Part shown: one piece after another, positions 8,029 through 16,447 of the stretch
How positions within the stretch are numbered: the first letter of the stretch is position 1
Layout: every line of letters begins with the position of its first letter
Source: Luteococcus peritonei
GTDB lineage: Bacteria > Actinomycetota > Actinomycetes > Propionibacteriales > Propionibacteriaceae
DNA length: 64,000 nt
Direction of reading: 5' to 3'
Assembly: GCF_039526385.1 (NCBI RefSeq)
Contig: NZ_BAAAIX010000021.1
Location: 18,481-82,480, forward strand
Made by a program: the position numbers and the translations under genes
The notes under the pieces: generated by a model
Databases searched by the model: none
What the model was told of the DNA's origin: nothing
Seen by the model: the letters and a program-made list of their open reading frames with translations, nothing else

Positions 8029-11000
8029 CTACTTCTGCACGAAGACCGCGATGGTGCGCGGGGGCACCGTGAAGGAGCCGGTCGCGGCGTCGTGGCTGGC
8101 GGTCTTCACCACCGGGTCGACGCCCTTGGCCTGCACCGGCGAGAGCTCGAAGGACTTGCCCTTGAGCGCGGGCACCGGCTGGGTCTGGGCCCACGGGCTG
8201 GAGTTGTAGACCACCACGACCCCCTTGAGCTTCGGATCCACGTCCGCGCCGACGGTGTCGTCGATGCGCTGGACGATGACGCCCTGGCGCATGTCCGTGG
8301 TGCCGGAGACCGGGTAGCTGACCTTCTGCTTGATCAGCTCGGCCGAGCCCAGCCGGAACAGGCGCGTGGAGGAGCGCAGCTGCAGCAGTTCCTGCGCCTG
8401 GCCGGTGGCCGCCTGCACCTGGGCCGCGGTGGGCTTGAGCGAGGGATCGGCCAGCAGCGGCTGCATGAAGGAGTACTTGGACTCGTTGTCCGCAGCCGGC
8501 GGCAGGCCCTTGCCGAAGCCGTTGTCCTCACCGGTCCAGCTCAGGGTGTTGAACCAGTCGCCGGAGTTGTAGGAGTTGCGGTCCAGGCTCTTGCTGCGCA
8601 GCAGGTCGGCGCCGGCATGCCAGAAGGACGGCGTCTGGGCCAGGGCGGTGGTGCCCAGGCTCAGCGTGTTCATCCGGATCCGGTCGTCCATCGACGTGGT
8701 GGTGGGAAGCTTCATGGTCAGCGAGTCCCACAGGGTCTCGTTGTCGTGCGCGTCCACATAGCTGACCACCTCGTCGGGCTGGCTGGCATAGCCCGCCGGC
8801 GCTCCGTTGTAGTCCACCTGGGCACCCGTGACCGCCTTGCCGGAGACGGACCGGAAGGCGAAGTCCTTCAGGTTGCCGGCCAGGCCCAGCTGCACCAGGT
8901 CGATGTCGTGGTCCAGGCTCTTGGCCGCCTCGGCGTTGATCGGGGCGCCATTGGGGCTGGTGGCCTCGCCGGAGCCGAAGCCCTGCTTGCGGGGATCCTC
9001 GTCGAAGGGTCCGCCGCCGCGCACGGCATCGCGCATCCGGTCGGAGAAGGTGCCGATCCCGGTCCCACCCAGCTGACCCTGGCTGGCCTGGGTGAACAGG
9101 GCGTTGTCCGCCACCTCACCGAAGTTCCAGCCCTCGCCGTAGAGGTAGATCCGCTTGCCGTCCACGCCATCCCTGGCCAGCGTGAGCTGGTCCAGAGCGG
9201 CCCGGACGGCCTTCATGTTCTCCACCGAGTGGTGGCCCATCAGGTCGTAGCGGAAGCCGTCCACCTTGTAGGCGCGGGCCCACAGCACCGTGGAGTCCAC
9301 CATCAGCTTGCCGGCCATCGCGTGCTCGGTGGCGACGTTCTGGCAGCAGGTGGAGGTGTACACCGCACCCTTGGCGTCCAGGCGCTGGTAGTAGCCGGGC
9401 ACCACCTTGTCGAGCACCGACTTGTCGGCCTGACCCGAGGCCGCGGTGTGGTTGTAGACCTGGTCCAGCACGACGCGCAGGCCGCTGGCGTGCAGCGCGC
9501 CCACCATGGTGCGGAACTCCGCGACGCGGTTGCCGCCGTCGGCCGCCGTGGCGCTGGAGGCGTAGGAGCCCTCCGGTGCCATGTAGTGCAGCGGGTCGTA
9601 GCCCCAGTTGTAGCCGTCAGCATCGGCGATCTTCGCGATGCAGGCCTGCTGCTCCTTGGAGTCCGGCGCGAAGGAGGCCAGGTCGCACGGCGGCGTCTTC
9701 TGCTTCGCCTCGTCCTCCTCGATCGTGGCGATGTCGAAGGTGGGCAGCAGGTGCACCGTGTTCAGGCCGGCCTTGGCCAGCCGGCTCAGGTGCTTGGCGC
9801 CATCGCCGTTGTCGGCGAAGGCCTTGTAGGAGCCGCGGTCTGCGGCGGGCACGGTCTTGTCGCCGATCGAGAAGTCACGCACGTGCAGCTCGTAGATGGT
9901 GGAGTCGACGGCCTTCTCCAACCGGGGCGAGGCGGTGGAGGTCCACTGTTTCGGGGCCCAGCGGGCGTCGGTGAGGTCGACGGCCACCGAGCGCGTCGAG
10001 TTCAGGGTGAGGGCCACCGAGTAGGGATCGGTCACCCGGTTGGTCACCACCTTCTGCTCGGTGGGCGCGAAGACCTTCACCTCGTAGAGGTAGCGACGGT
10101 CCTCGAAGTTCCTGCCGGTCACGGCGGTCCAGGTGCCCGAGGCATCCTTGCGCATCGTGGTGCGGGTGGCCTTCGAGGCATCGCTGTCCGGCGAGCCCGC
10201 CGGCCAGGAGAGCAGGGTGACCTGCTGGGCCGTGGGGGCCCACAGGCGGAAGGTCACGCCAGCGCTGGAGAAGGTGGCGCCCAGCTTCTTGCCCTGGGCC
10301 GCCCCCGCGTAGAGCGCGTCGAGCACCAGCGGGATCTGGATCCCGGTGGCGTCCATGACCGCGCCGAGGTCGTCGTAGAGGGCGACGGCCACCTGGCCGG
10401 TCAGGATGGTGGGCACCTGCCGAGCGGTCTTCTTGTCCAGGTGCAGGGCCAGGTAGCCCTTGAGCTCCGGGTGCGCCTTCAGCGTCGCGGCATCCAGCCC
10501 GGCCGGGTCGTGGACCAGGTCGGCCTGCTGCGCGTCGTCGGCCACCAGGCTCTCGGCGTCCACCACCAGACTGCCCGAGGGCGACCAGTGCAGGCGCCAG
10601 GTCAACGAGGACGGGTCGACGCCCTTCGGCACCTGGGCCGCAGGCCAGGCAATGGTCTCGCGGTCCACCCAGATGGCCTTGGCCGTCTTCAGGTCCGGCT
10701 TGGAGCCGGCCGTGGCGGTGCTCACCGTGGTCTTGTGCGTGGCGCGGTCGTAGCTGATGGTGACCACCACGCCGTCAGCGGGCACCGACAGCGAGATGTT
10801 GTTGCCGTCCGGCACGCCACCGTCGCCGTAGTTGGTGGTCCAGCCCAGGCCCTCGGCGATCTTGAAGTCGTAGCTGCCGGCCGGGATGGCCGAGGAGCTC
10901 CAGGTGAAGACGCCGTCGCCGTCGGGATCGGTGAGCCAGGGCTTCATGCAGTCCGGCGACCAGTCGGCGCTGCAGCCCAGCTTGGCCTGGAAGGAGCCCG

Positions 11001-13797
11001 GTGCCGTGATGATCGGGCCCTCCGCGTCGCTGGTGACGTAGTGCCGGGCGTGGTCGTAGTAGAAGGTCACCTGGCCGGGGCTGGTGTAGGTGATGTTGGC
11101 GCCGCCGGGGGCTCCGCCGGCGCCGTAGTTCTCGTCCCAGGACTTGTCGATGGCCGCCTTGTAGGCCTGCTCACCGGCGGGGATCTGGTAGGTGCCCTTC
11201 CAGACCTGGTCCTTGGCGTCGAGGCTCAGCTGGGCCTTGTCGCAGGCCGGGGCCCAGTCCTCGGCGCAGCCCATCTCGGTGTTGTGGCTGCCCGGCACGG
11301 AGACCGCATCGGGCTGGGTCACCGGCCCCACGTTGCCGTCGCCCGAGGGCGCGGCCGGCTTCGGCGTGCCCGCGATGGCATAGGTGCTGGTGGCGTTCAC
11401 GTTGCCGGAGACATCCTTGACCACCGCCCGGTACTCCACCAGCGTGCCCTTGGCCAGCTGCGAGGTGTCCGCGAAGACGCGGTAGGGCGCGTTGTCGTCG
11501 GTGCCCAGCGGCTTCCACTCCTCGGTGCCCACCGGACGCCAGGCGAAGCTCACCTGGGCGAAGGTGTTCTCCGGCACCTGGGCGGAGATCTCGGTGCGGC
11601 CACCGCCCACCACGGCCCCGGCTCCGGGCGCCTTGAAGGTGATGGCGGGAGCGGCAGCACGCTTCTTCATCGGGCTACCGGCCTTCCACACGCTCACCGA
11701 GAGCGCGGGGACGGTGACCGACAGCCGGCTGTCCTTGCCGGAGCTGACGGCGCTGCTGGCGCCGTGCAGCGGGGCGAAGCGGGTGTTCGGGCTGTAGGTC
11801 TGGAAGCTCGCACTCGACGCCTTGGCGGCATTGTTCACGGCCACCACGTACTCGGTGCCGGTGGCGCGGTCGATCCGGCTGAAGGCGTAGATGCCGGCTC
11901 CCGACGAGGCGTAGCGGTGCACCTGGGCGCCGTCGGCCAGTGCCGGGTTGGCCTGACGCAGCTTCGAGAGCTGGGCAAGCTGGGTGTAGAGCGGCGTGCT
12001 GGTGGAGAAGTGCTCCTTGCTGCCCATCGTGCCGCCGCCCACCAGGCTCTCGGCCTGGTACTGCGCCACCTGGCTGGCGAACATGTCCTGGCGGGCGTCC
12101 TTGTCGCCGCCGGCGCCGATGAAGCCCTGCTCGTCGCCGTAGTAGGTCACGGGATTGCCGCGCACCAGGAACATCAGCGAGTTGGCCAGCCGGGTGCGGG
12201 CCAGCAGCTCGTCGCCGCTGTAACCGGCCTTGGAGAGCAGCATGCCCACCCGGCCCATGTCGTGGTTGCCCAGGAAGGTGGGCAGTTGGTAGGCGTTCGA
12301 GTCGGGATCGGTGTACCAGTCGTCGCCCGCGAAGAAGTCGCGCAGCGCGGTGGTGGCCTTGCCCTGGACCGCGTTGACGGCGGCTGCCTGGAAGCCGAAG
12401 TCGAGGGTGGCCGGGAGCTTGCCGGCGGTGGTGTAGGTGCTCATCACCTTCGGGTCGGAGTCGTAGACCTCGCCGAACATGAAGAAGTCCTTGGTGCCGG
12501 CCGCCTTCGCCGCTTGGGTGACGGCCGGGCTGAAGGTGGACCAGAAGGGCGTGTCGACGTGCTTGACGGTGTCGATGCGGAAGCCGTCGATGCCGAAGCC
12601 GGCCCAGGTGGAGTAGATGTCGGTCATCCCCTTGACCACCTCGGGGCGCTCCGTGAACAGGTCGTCCAGGCCGGAGAAGTCGCCATAGGTGGCGGACTCG
12701 CCGGCATAGGTGGAGTCACCGCGGTTGTGGTACATCGTCGGGTCGTTGAGCCAGGCCGGCACCTTCACCTGGGCGTCCTTGGGGGCGATCACCGGGGTGT
12801 AGGGGAAGCTGGTGGCGGCGTCGAGCGTGGGGAAGTCCGCCTGGCCGGCGAAGTCTGCGTCGTCGAAGACCTTGCCGCTGGCGTCCTTGTAGGGCTTGGT
12901 GGCCTTGGGGATGTAGCCGTAGGTGCCCTCCTTGAAACTGATCACGTCGGCGGTGTGGTTGGTGATGATGTCGAAGTAGACCTTCATCCCCTTGGCGTGC
13001 GCCTGGGCGACGAGCTGCTTCATGTCCTCGTTGGTGCCCAGGTGCGGGTCGATCTGGGTGAAGTCGGTGATCCAGTAGCCGTGGTAGCCGGCGCTGACGT
13101 CGGCCCCGGTGCCCTGCACGGGACGGTTCTTGAAGGAGGGGGTGAGCCAGATGGCGGTGGTGCCCAGACCCTTGATGTAGTCCAGCTTGTCCATCACGCC
13201 CTTGAGGTCACCACCGTGGTAGAAGCCCTTGTCGGTGGGGTCGTAGCCGGTGGCCAGCCGGTCGCCGGTCAGGCCTCCCGAGTCGTTGGAGCGGTCACCG
13301 TTGGCGAAGCGGTCGGCCATCAGGAAGTAGAAGCGCTCCTTGGTGACGGCCTCGCGCAGTGAGTCGGTGGCGAGCTGCTTGTCGGCCGCGTCCACCGCTC
13401 CCTTGAGCTTCGTGGGGGTGATGCCGATCTGGTGGCTGCTGTCGTCATAGCTGACGCGCACCTCGGCGGGGCCCTGCAGCACCAGCTTCGCATTGGCGTC
13501 GCCGTCGCCGTAGGACTCCTCCCAGGCCTTGTCGATGGCCACCTTGTACTCGTAGCTGCCCGCCGGGACGGTGAAGGTGCGCGAGTGGACGGTGCTGCCC
13601 GGCTCGCGGACCAGCTCGGTCTGGGTACAGGTGGGCTGCCAGTCGGCCGAGCAGCCCAGCTCGTCCTGCAGGCTGCCGACCAGGGTGGCGGTGCGTTCTG
13701 CGGCCTGGGCGCGGGGCAGCTGGGTGCCGACGCCGAAGCTGAGCGCCAGCGCGGAGGCCAGGACGGCACTCGTGCGACGCAGGAGGGTGTGAACCAC
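8029..13797 (-). CDS. Secreted bifunctional amylopullulanase (two GH13 domains, three X25 modules)
   Basis: A 1,922-residue protein. I chose GTG 13797 because AAGGAG lies 6 bases upstream and it opens directly onto a signal peptide ending AQA; longer in-frame starts exist. Module order: X25 starch-binding-type module (about 35-125); GH13 alpha-amylase (about 155-690; nucleophile in GFRIDTVKH, acid in FGEVYD, LGNHD); Ig-like linker; two more X25 modules (about 825-1030); pullulanase N-terminal and CBM48-like region; GH13 pullulanase (about 1330-1750; YELHVRDF, GFRYDLMGHH, YGEGWNF, DAHDNE) with C-terminal sheet domain. It should cut both alpha-1,4 and alpha-1,6 bonds in starch, glycogen or pullulan outside the cell. 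Both catalytic sets look complete. It resembles bifidobacterial ApuB-type enzymes. No anchor or LPXTG motif is seen at the C-terminus. Confidence 0.93.
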   Translation of the reverse strand: MVHTLLRRTSAVLASALALSFGVGTQLPRAQAAERTATLVGSLQDELGCSADWQPTCTQTELVREPGSTVHSRTFTVPAGSYEYKVAIDKAWEESYGDGDANAKLVLQGPAEVRVSYDDSSHQIGITPTKLKGAVDAADKQLATDSLREAVTKERFYFLMADRFANGDRSNDSGGLTGDRLATGYDPTDKGFYHGGDLKGVMDKLDYIKGLGTTAIWLTPSFKNRPVQGTGADVSAGYHGYWITDFTQIDPHLGTNEDMKQLVAQAHAKGMKVYFDIITNHTADVISFKEGTYGYIPKATKPYKDASGKVFDDADFAGQADFPTLDAATSFPYTPVIAPKDAQVKVPAWLNDPTMYHNRGDSTYAGESATYGDFSGLDDLFTERPEVVKGMTDIYSTWAGFGIDGFRIDTVKHVDTPFWSTFSPAVTQAAKAAGTKDFFMFGEVYDSDPKVMSTYTTAGKLPATLDFGFQAAAVNAVQGKATTALRDFFAGDDWYTDPDSNAYQLPTFLGNHDMGRVGMLLSKAGYSGDELLARTRLANSLMFLVRGNPVTYYGDEQGFIGAGGDKDARQDMFASQVAQYQAESLVGGGTMGSKEHFSTSTPLYTQLAQLSKLRQANPALADGAQVHRYASSGAGIYAFSRIDRATGTEYVVAVNNAAKASSASFQTYSPNTRFAPLHGASSAVSSGKDSRLSVTVPALSVSVWKAGSPMKKRAAAPAITFKAPGAGAVVGGGRTEISAQVPENTFAQVSFAWRPVGTEEWKPLGTDDNAPYRVFADTSQLAKGTLVEYRAVVKDVSGNVNATSTYAIAGTPKPAAPSGDGNVGPVTQPDAVSVPGSHNTEMGCAEDWAPACDKAQLSLDAKDQVWKGTYQIPAGEQAYKAAIDKSWDENYGAGGAPGGANITYTSPGQVTFYYDHARHYVTSDAEGPIITAPGSFQAKLGCSADWSPDCMKPWLTDPDGDGVFTWSSSAIPAGSYDFKIAEGLGWTTNYGDGGVPDGNNISLSVPADGVVVTISYDRATHKTTVSTATAGSKPDLKTAKAIWVDRETIAWPAAQVPKGVDPSSLTWRLHWSPSGSLVVDAESLVADDAQQADLVHDPAGLDAATLKAHPELKGYLALHLDKKTARQVPTILTGQVAVALYDDLGAVMDATGIQIPLVLDALYAGAAQGKKLGATFSSAGVTFRLWAPTAQQVTLLSWPAGSPDSDASKATRTTMRKDASGTWTAVTGRNFEDRRYLYEVKVFAPTEQKVVTNRVTDPYSVALTLNSTRSVAVDLTDARWAPKQWTSTASPRLEKAVDSTIYELHVRDFSIGDKTVPAADRGSYKAFADNGDGAKHLSRLAKAGLNTVHLLPTFDIATIEEDEAKQKTPPCDLASFAPDSKEQQACIAKIADADGYNWGYDPLHYMAPEGSYASSATAADGGNRVAEFRTMVGALHASGLRVVLDQVYNHTAASGQADKSVLDKVVPGYYQRLDAKGAVYTSTCCQNVATEHAMAGKLMVDSTVLWARAYKVDGFRYDLMGHHSVENMKAVRAALDQLTLARDGVDGKRIYLYGEGWNFGEVADNALFTQASQGQLGGTGIGTFSDRMRDAVRGGGPFDEDPRKQGFGSGEATSPNGAPINAEAAKSLDHDIDLVQLGLAGNLKDFAFRSVSGKAVTGAQVDYNGAPAGYASQPDEVVSYVDAHDNETLWDSLTMKLPTTTSMDDRIRMNTLSLGTTALAQTPSFWHAGADLLRSKSLDRNSYNSGDWFNTLSWTGEDNGFGKGLPPAADNESKYSFMQPLLADPSLKPTAAQVQAATGQAQELLQLRSSTRLFRLGSAELIKQKVSYPVSGTTDMRQGVIVQRIDDTVGADVDPKLKGVVVVYNSSPWAQTQPVPALKGKSFELSPVQAKGVDPVVKTASHDAATGSFTVPPRTIAVFVQK

Positions 13798-13925
13798 GGT
13801 GTTCTCCTTGAACATCCTCCGGGAGTGGGGGATCCCGGTCACGGGTGCCTCGTCGCCCCCGTGCGCGCGCAACGCTAGTCCTCGCCACCGACAGTGGGTA
13901 GACCCAGGTGGATGTCTGGTGCAGA

Positions 13926-13939
13926 CCTTGCCTGCAAGG
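13926..13939. promoter_or_regulatory. Candidate operator upstream of the amylopullulanase
   Basis: CCTTGC-CT-GCAAGG is a perfect 6-bp inverted repeat about 130 bp ahead of the amylopullulanase start. TTGC..GCAA palindromes of this kind are typical for LacI-family regulators of maltose/starch genes. No regulator gene for it is visible nearby. Confidence 0.4.
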
Positions 13940-14039
13940 GATCTCAGGTGCGTCCGTCGAGAGGGTCCGGCCAGCGCCGGGACGGCTCCGTCCCGGCTGC
14001 CCCGGCAGGCGCCGCGACGGCCTCGCGTGGTGTGGTGTC

Positions 14040-14435
14040 ATGGGTGCCATGGGATTGCGTGACCGACTCATGAACAAGATGACCCCCGAGGGCGGCCTCA
14101 GTGTCGACGAGGCGCTGCAGCTGCTGGCCGAGGGCGGGGTGCTGTGCGACGTGCGCACGCAGGGGGAGTACGAGGCCGGTCATGCCCCGGGAGCCCGTCT
14201 GGTGGACGTGAAGTTGCTCGGTGAGAACGTGATGGACGCGGTCTATCCCGGAGATCCGTTCGCCGAGCCCGACAAGACCATCGTGCTGATCTGCGACACC
14301 GGCTTGCGCTCCGGCCATGCCGTGAAGCTGGTGCGCGAGCAGGGCATGAAGGCGGAGTTCGTGCACGGCGGTCTCATCGCCTGGCGCGAGTCCGGCCAGA
14401 TCCTGATCCCCGGGCCGCCGCGCAAGCGCTTCTGA
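14040..14435 (+). CDS. Rhodanese-like sulfurtransferase domain protein
   Basis: A 131-residue single rhodanese domain. The active-site loop is CDTGLRS near residue 84, with the Cys that would carry a persulfide in thiosulfate- or polysulfide-type sulfur transfer. DVRTQGEYEAGHAPGA near residue 34 is the other conserved block. Three in-frame ATGs lie close together (14040, 14049, 14070) and none has a clear ribosome binding site, so the first is taken and a leaderless message is possible. It stands alone between the amylopullulanase promoter region and a convergent GNAT gene. Partner unknown. Confidence 0.85.
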   Translation: MGAMGLRDRLMNKMTPEGGLSVDEALQLLAEGGVLCDVRTQGEYEAGHAPGARLVDVKLLGENVMDAVYPGDPFAEPDKTIVLICDTGLRSGHAVKLVREQGMKAEFVHGGLIAWRESGQILIPGPPRKRF

Positions 14436-14456
14436 GGCCTTCGGACCGTCGCTCGT

Positions 14457-14509
14457 GGATTGTGGGGATGATTTGGGTGCGTAGTCGACGCACATCATCC
14501 CCACAATCC
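14457..14509. repeat. 53-bp palindromic element, copy 1
   Basis: Outer arms of 16 bp (14457-14472 and 14494-14509) are perfectly complementary, and an inner GTGCGT / ACGCAC stem closes around AGTCG. The outer parts are identical to the element at 44333-44385. It sits between convergent genes. It could act as a two-way transcription stop, but its identity to a distant copy points to a repeated element. Confidence 0.85.
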
Positions 14510-14512
14510 GGC

Positions 14513-15151
14513 TCAGCCCCCGAACCGGGCTCGCAGCCCCTGTGAGACCTGCGGCCACTCGTCGGCCAGGATGCTGAAGACGACGGTGTCGCGCCAGCTC
14601 CCGTCCTCGCGCGGCTGCTCGCGACGCAGCACTCCCTCGCGGGTGGCGCCGAGTCTGGCGATCGCCGCCTGGCTGCGGGTGTTGAGGATGTCGGTCTGGA
14701 TCTTCACCCGCCCCAGGCCACACTGCTCGAAGCAGTGGCGCAGCAGCAGCCACTTGGCCTCGGCATTGGTGCCGCTGCCCCAGAAGCGTGGGGCGTAGAG
14801 GGTCCAGCCCAGGTGGGCCTGCTCGCGCGGGAGATGGACCTCGCCCAGGGAACTGGTGCCAACCAGTTCGCCCGCCCTTCCGAGGGGGCCGTCGGCGCGC
14901 AGCCTGATCGCATAGGACATCCGCCCGGCGCCCCGGCCGTCGCGATCGGTGGGGTCGGAGAGCCACTGCCGACGCACCAGCTCCAGCGCCTCGCCGGGGT
15001 CGGTCGGGCGGTGGTGCATCACGTAGCCGTGGGCGTAGACCTCGGGATCCGTCACGATCTCGGCCAGCTCCGGCAGGTCCTGCTCGGTGAGCCGTCGCAG
15101 CTCCAGGTTCGGCCCGGTCAGGGGGCCCTCGTCGGGCAGTCGTGGCTCCAT
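14513..15151 (-). CDS. GNAT acetyltransferase, RimJ/RimL type
   Basis: A 212-residue protein of the acetyltransferase family that modifies amino groups of proteins or small molecules with acetyl-CoA. Conserved features are LRRLTEQDLPELAEI at the start, the WTLYAPRFWGSGTNAEAKW region near residue 130 (acetyl-CoA pocket equivalent) and VKIQTDILNTRSQAAIARLG near residue 157. The pattern matches proteins annotated as RimJ/RimL-like; the substrate cannot be told. Monocistronic, converging on the rhodanese gene. Confidence 0.85.
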   Translation of the reverse strand: MEPRLPDEGPLTGPNLELRRLTEQDLPELAEIVTDPEVYAHGYVMHHRPTDPGEALELVRRQWLSDPTDRDGRGAGRMSYAIRLRADGPLGRAGELVGTSSLGEVHLPREQAHLGWTLYAPRFWGSGTNAEAKWLLLRHCFEQCGLGRVKIQTDILNTRSQAAIARLGATREGVLRREQPREDGSWRDTVVFSILADEWPQVSQGLRARFGG

Positions 15152-15207
15152 GGTCGTCAGGCTAGTCGCCGTGATGGGGGCTGAGACGGTGTGATGTGAT
15201 GTGCGCC

Positions 15208-16269
15208 ATGAGTCGCCAGGGCGAAGCCGAGGCCATCCTGTCCAGAAGGCCGGGCAGGAGGGTGACGATCGGTGATCTTGCCCGGGCCCTCGACCTGTCG
15301 CAGTCCTCGGTCTCCGCCGCGCTGAACGACATGCCCGGGGTGAGCGAGCCCACCCGCGCCCGGGTCAAGGCCCTGGCGGACGAGCTGGGCTGGCGTCCCC
15401 ACGCCGGGGCACGGGCCCTGCGCACCCAGCAGCGGCGCACCATCGGGCTGGTCCTGGCACGCGACCCGGAGCAGCTGGCCAACGAGCCCTTCTACTACTA
15501 CGTCATCGCAGGCATCGAGCGGGTCCTGCAGCAGGAGGACTACTCGCTCATGCTGCGGATGGTCGGCTCCAGCGCTGATGACCTGTCGATCTACCGCAAG
15601 TGGCACGAGGAGCAGGTGGTGGACGGCATCATCGTCTTCGACGTGCGCGCCGACGACGAACGGATCACGCTGCTGCACCAGCTCGCAGTGCCCCTGGTGC
15701 TGGTGGGGGAGTCCGAGCGCCATCCCGGCACCCTCCAGCTCTCCTCGGACACCACGGCCGAGGCCCGGCTGGTCATGGAGCACCTGCAGGGCCTGGGGCA
15801 CCGCCACGTCGGGCACGTGACGGGGCCGGCAGCGCTGCACCACGAGCGGATGCGCAGCGAGGCCATGCGCCAGCAGGCCAACCTCCTGGGGCTGCATCTG
15901 ACCAGTGTGGAGGCGGACTACACGATCAACGGTGCCCACGACCGGGCCCTCGATCTCCTCGACGGGCCAGAACGGCCCACGGCGCTGGTGGGTTCCAGCG
16001 ACCTGACTGCCTTTGGCATCATGCGCGCCGCGCACCAGCTGGGCCTGCGGGTCCCCGACGACGTCGCGGTGGCGAGCTGGGACGACTCGCTGCCGGGCCA
16101 GCTCCTCACCCCAGCCATGACGGCGCTGGATCGCGATCCCCTGCGGATCGGCACCGGAGCGGCCATGATGATCGTGGACCGGTTGGAGGGGCGTGAGGTG
16201 CAGGAGCACCAGTTCGGGCCCAAGCCACGCCTCGTGGTGCGCGGTACCACCACGTCACCCGCCTCCTGA
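15208..16269 (+). CDS. LacI-family regulator of the GH5/GH1 sugar locus
   Basis: A 353-residue LacI-type repressor. The helix-turn-helix is VTIGDLARALDLSQSSVSAALND, broken at residues 19-41, followed by the hinge and a ligand-binding domain that ends ALDRDPLRIGTGAAMMI. The protein has about 18 extra residues before the HTH. ATG 15208 is taken, but ATG 15199 and a GTG at 15196 are in frame and no start has a convincing ribosome binding site. It is followed directly by a promoter region holding two GAATCGATTC palindromes and the binding-protein gene, so it very likely represses that operon. Confidence 0.88.
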   Translation: MSRQGEAEAILSRRPGRRVTIGDLARALDLSQSSVSAALNDMPGVSEPTRARVKALADELGWRPHAGARALRTQQRRTIGLVLARDPEQLANEPFYYYVIAGIERVLQQEDYSLMLRMVGSSADDLSIYRKWHEEQVVDGIIVFDVRADDERITLLHQLAVPLVLVGESERHPGTLQLSSDTTAEARLVMEHLQGLGHRHVGHVTGPAALHHERMRSEAMRQQANLLGLHLTSVEADYTINGAHDRALDLLDGPERPTALVGSSDLTAFGIMRAAHQLGLRVPDDVAVASWDDSLPGQLLTPAMTALDRDPLRIGTGAAMMIVDRLEGREVQEHQFGPKPRLVVRGTTTSPAS

Positions 16270-16340
16270 GCCCTGCGGCCGACCACTTCTCGCGCCGACG
16301 ATCCTTTGGTCACGGTTTGGTAACGAGAGGTCGAAAGATC

Positions 16341-16358
16341 TGCCGAATCGATTCGGCA
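16341..16358. promoter_or_regulatory. LacI-type operator 1 of the GH5/GH1 operon
   Basis: TGCCGAATCGATTCGGCA is a perfect 18-bp palindrome with a central CG, the standard geometry for a LacI-family site. It lies 90 bp ahead of the binding-protein start codon. Confidence 0.75.
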
Positions 16359-16376
16359 AATTGCAGCATGGGGAGA

Positions 16377-16390
16377 CCGAATCGATTCGG
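16377..16390. promoter_or_regulatory. LacI-type operator 2 of the GH5/GH1 operon
   Basis: CCGAATCGATTCGG repeats the core of operator 1. The centres are 34 bp apart, about three helical turns, so two dimers could sit on the same face of the DNA. Confidence 0.75.
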
Positions 16391-16447
16391 CGACAGGGAC
16401 GTCGCTCGCCTTCGAACGGTTTCCATTCCTTCGCTGGAGGTTCAAAG

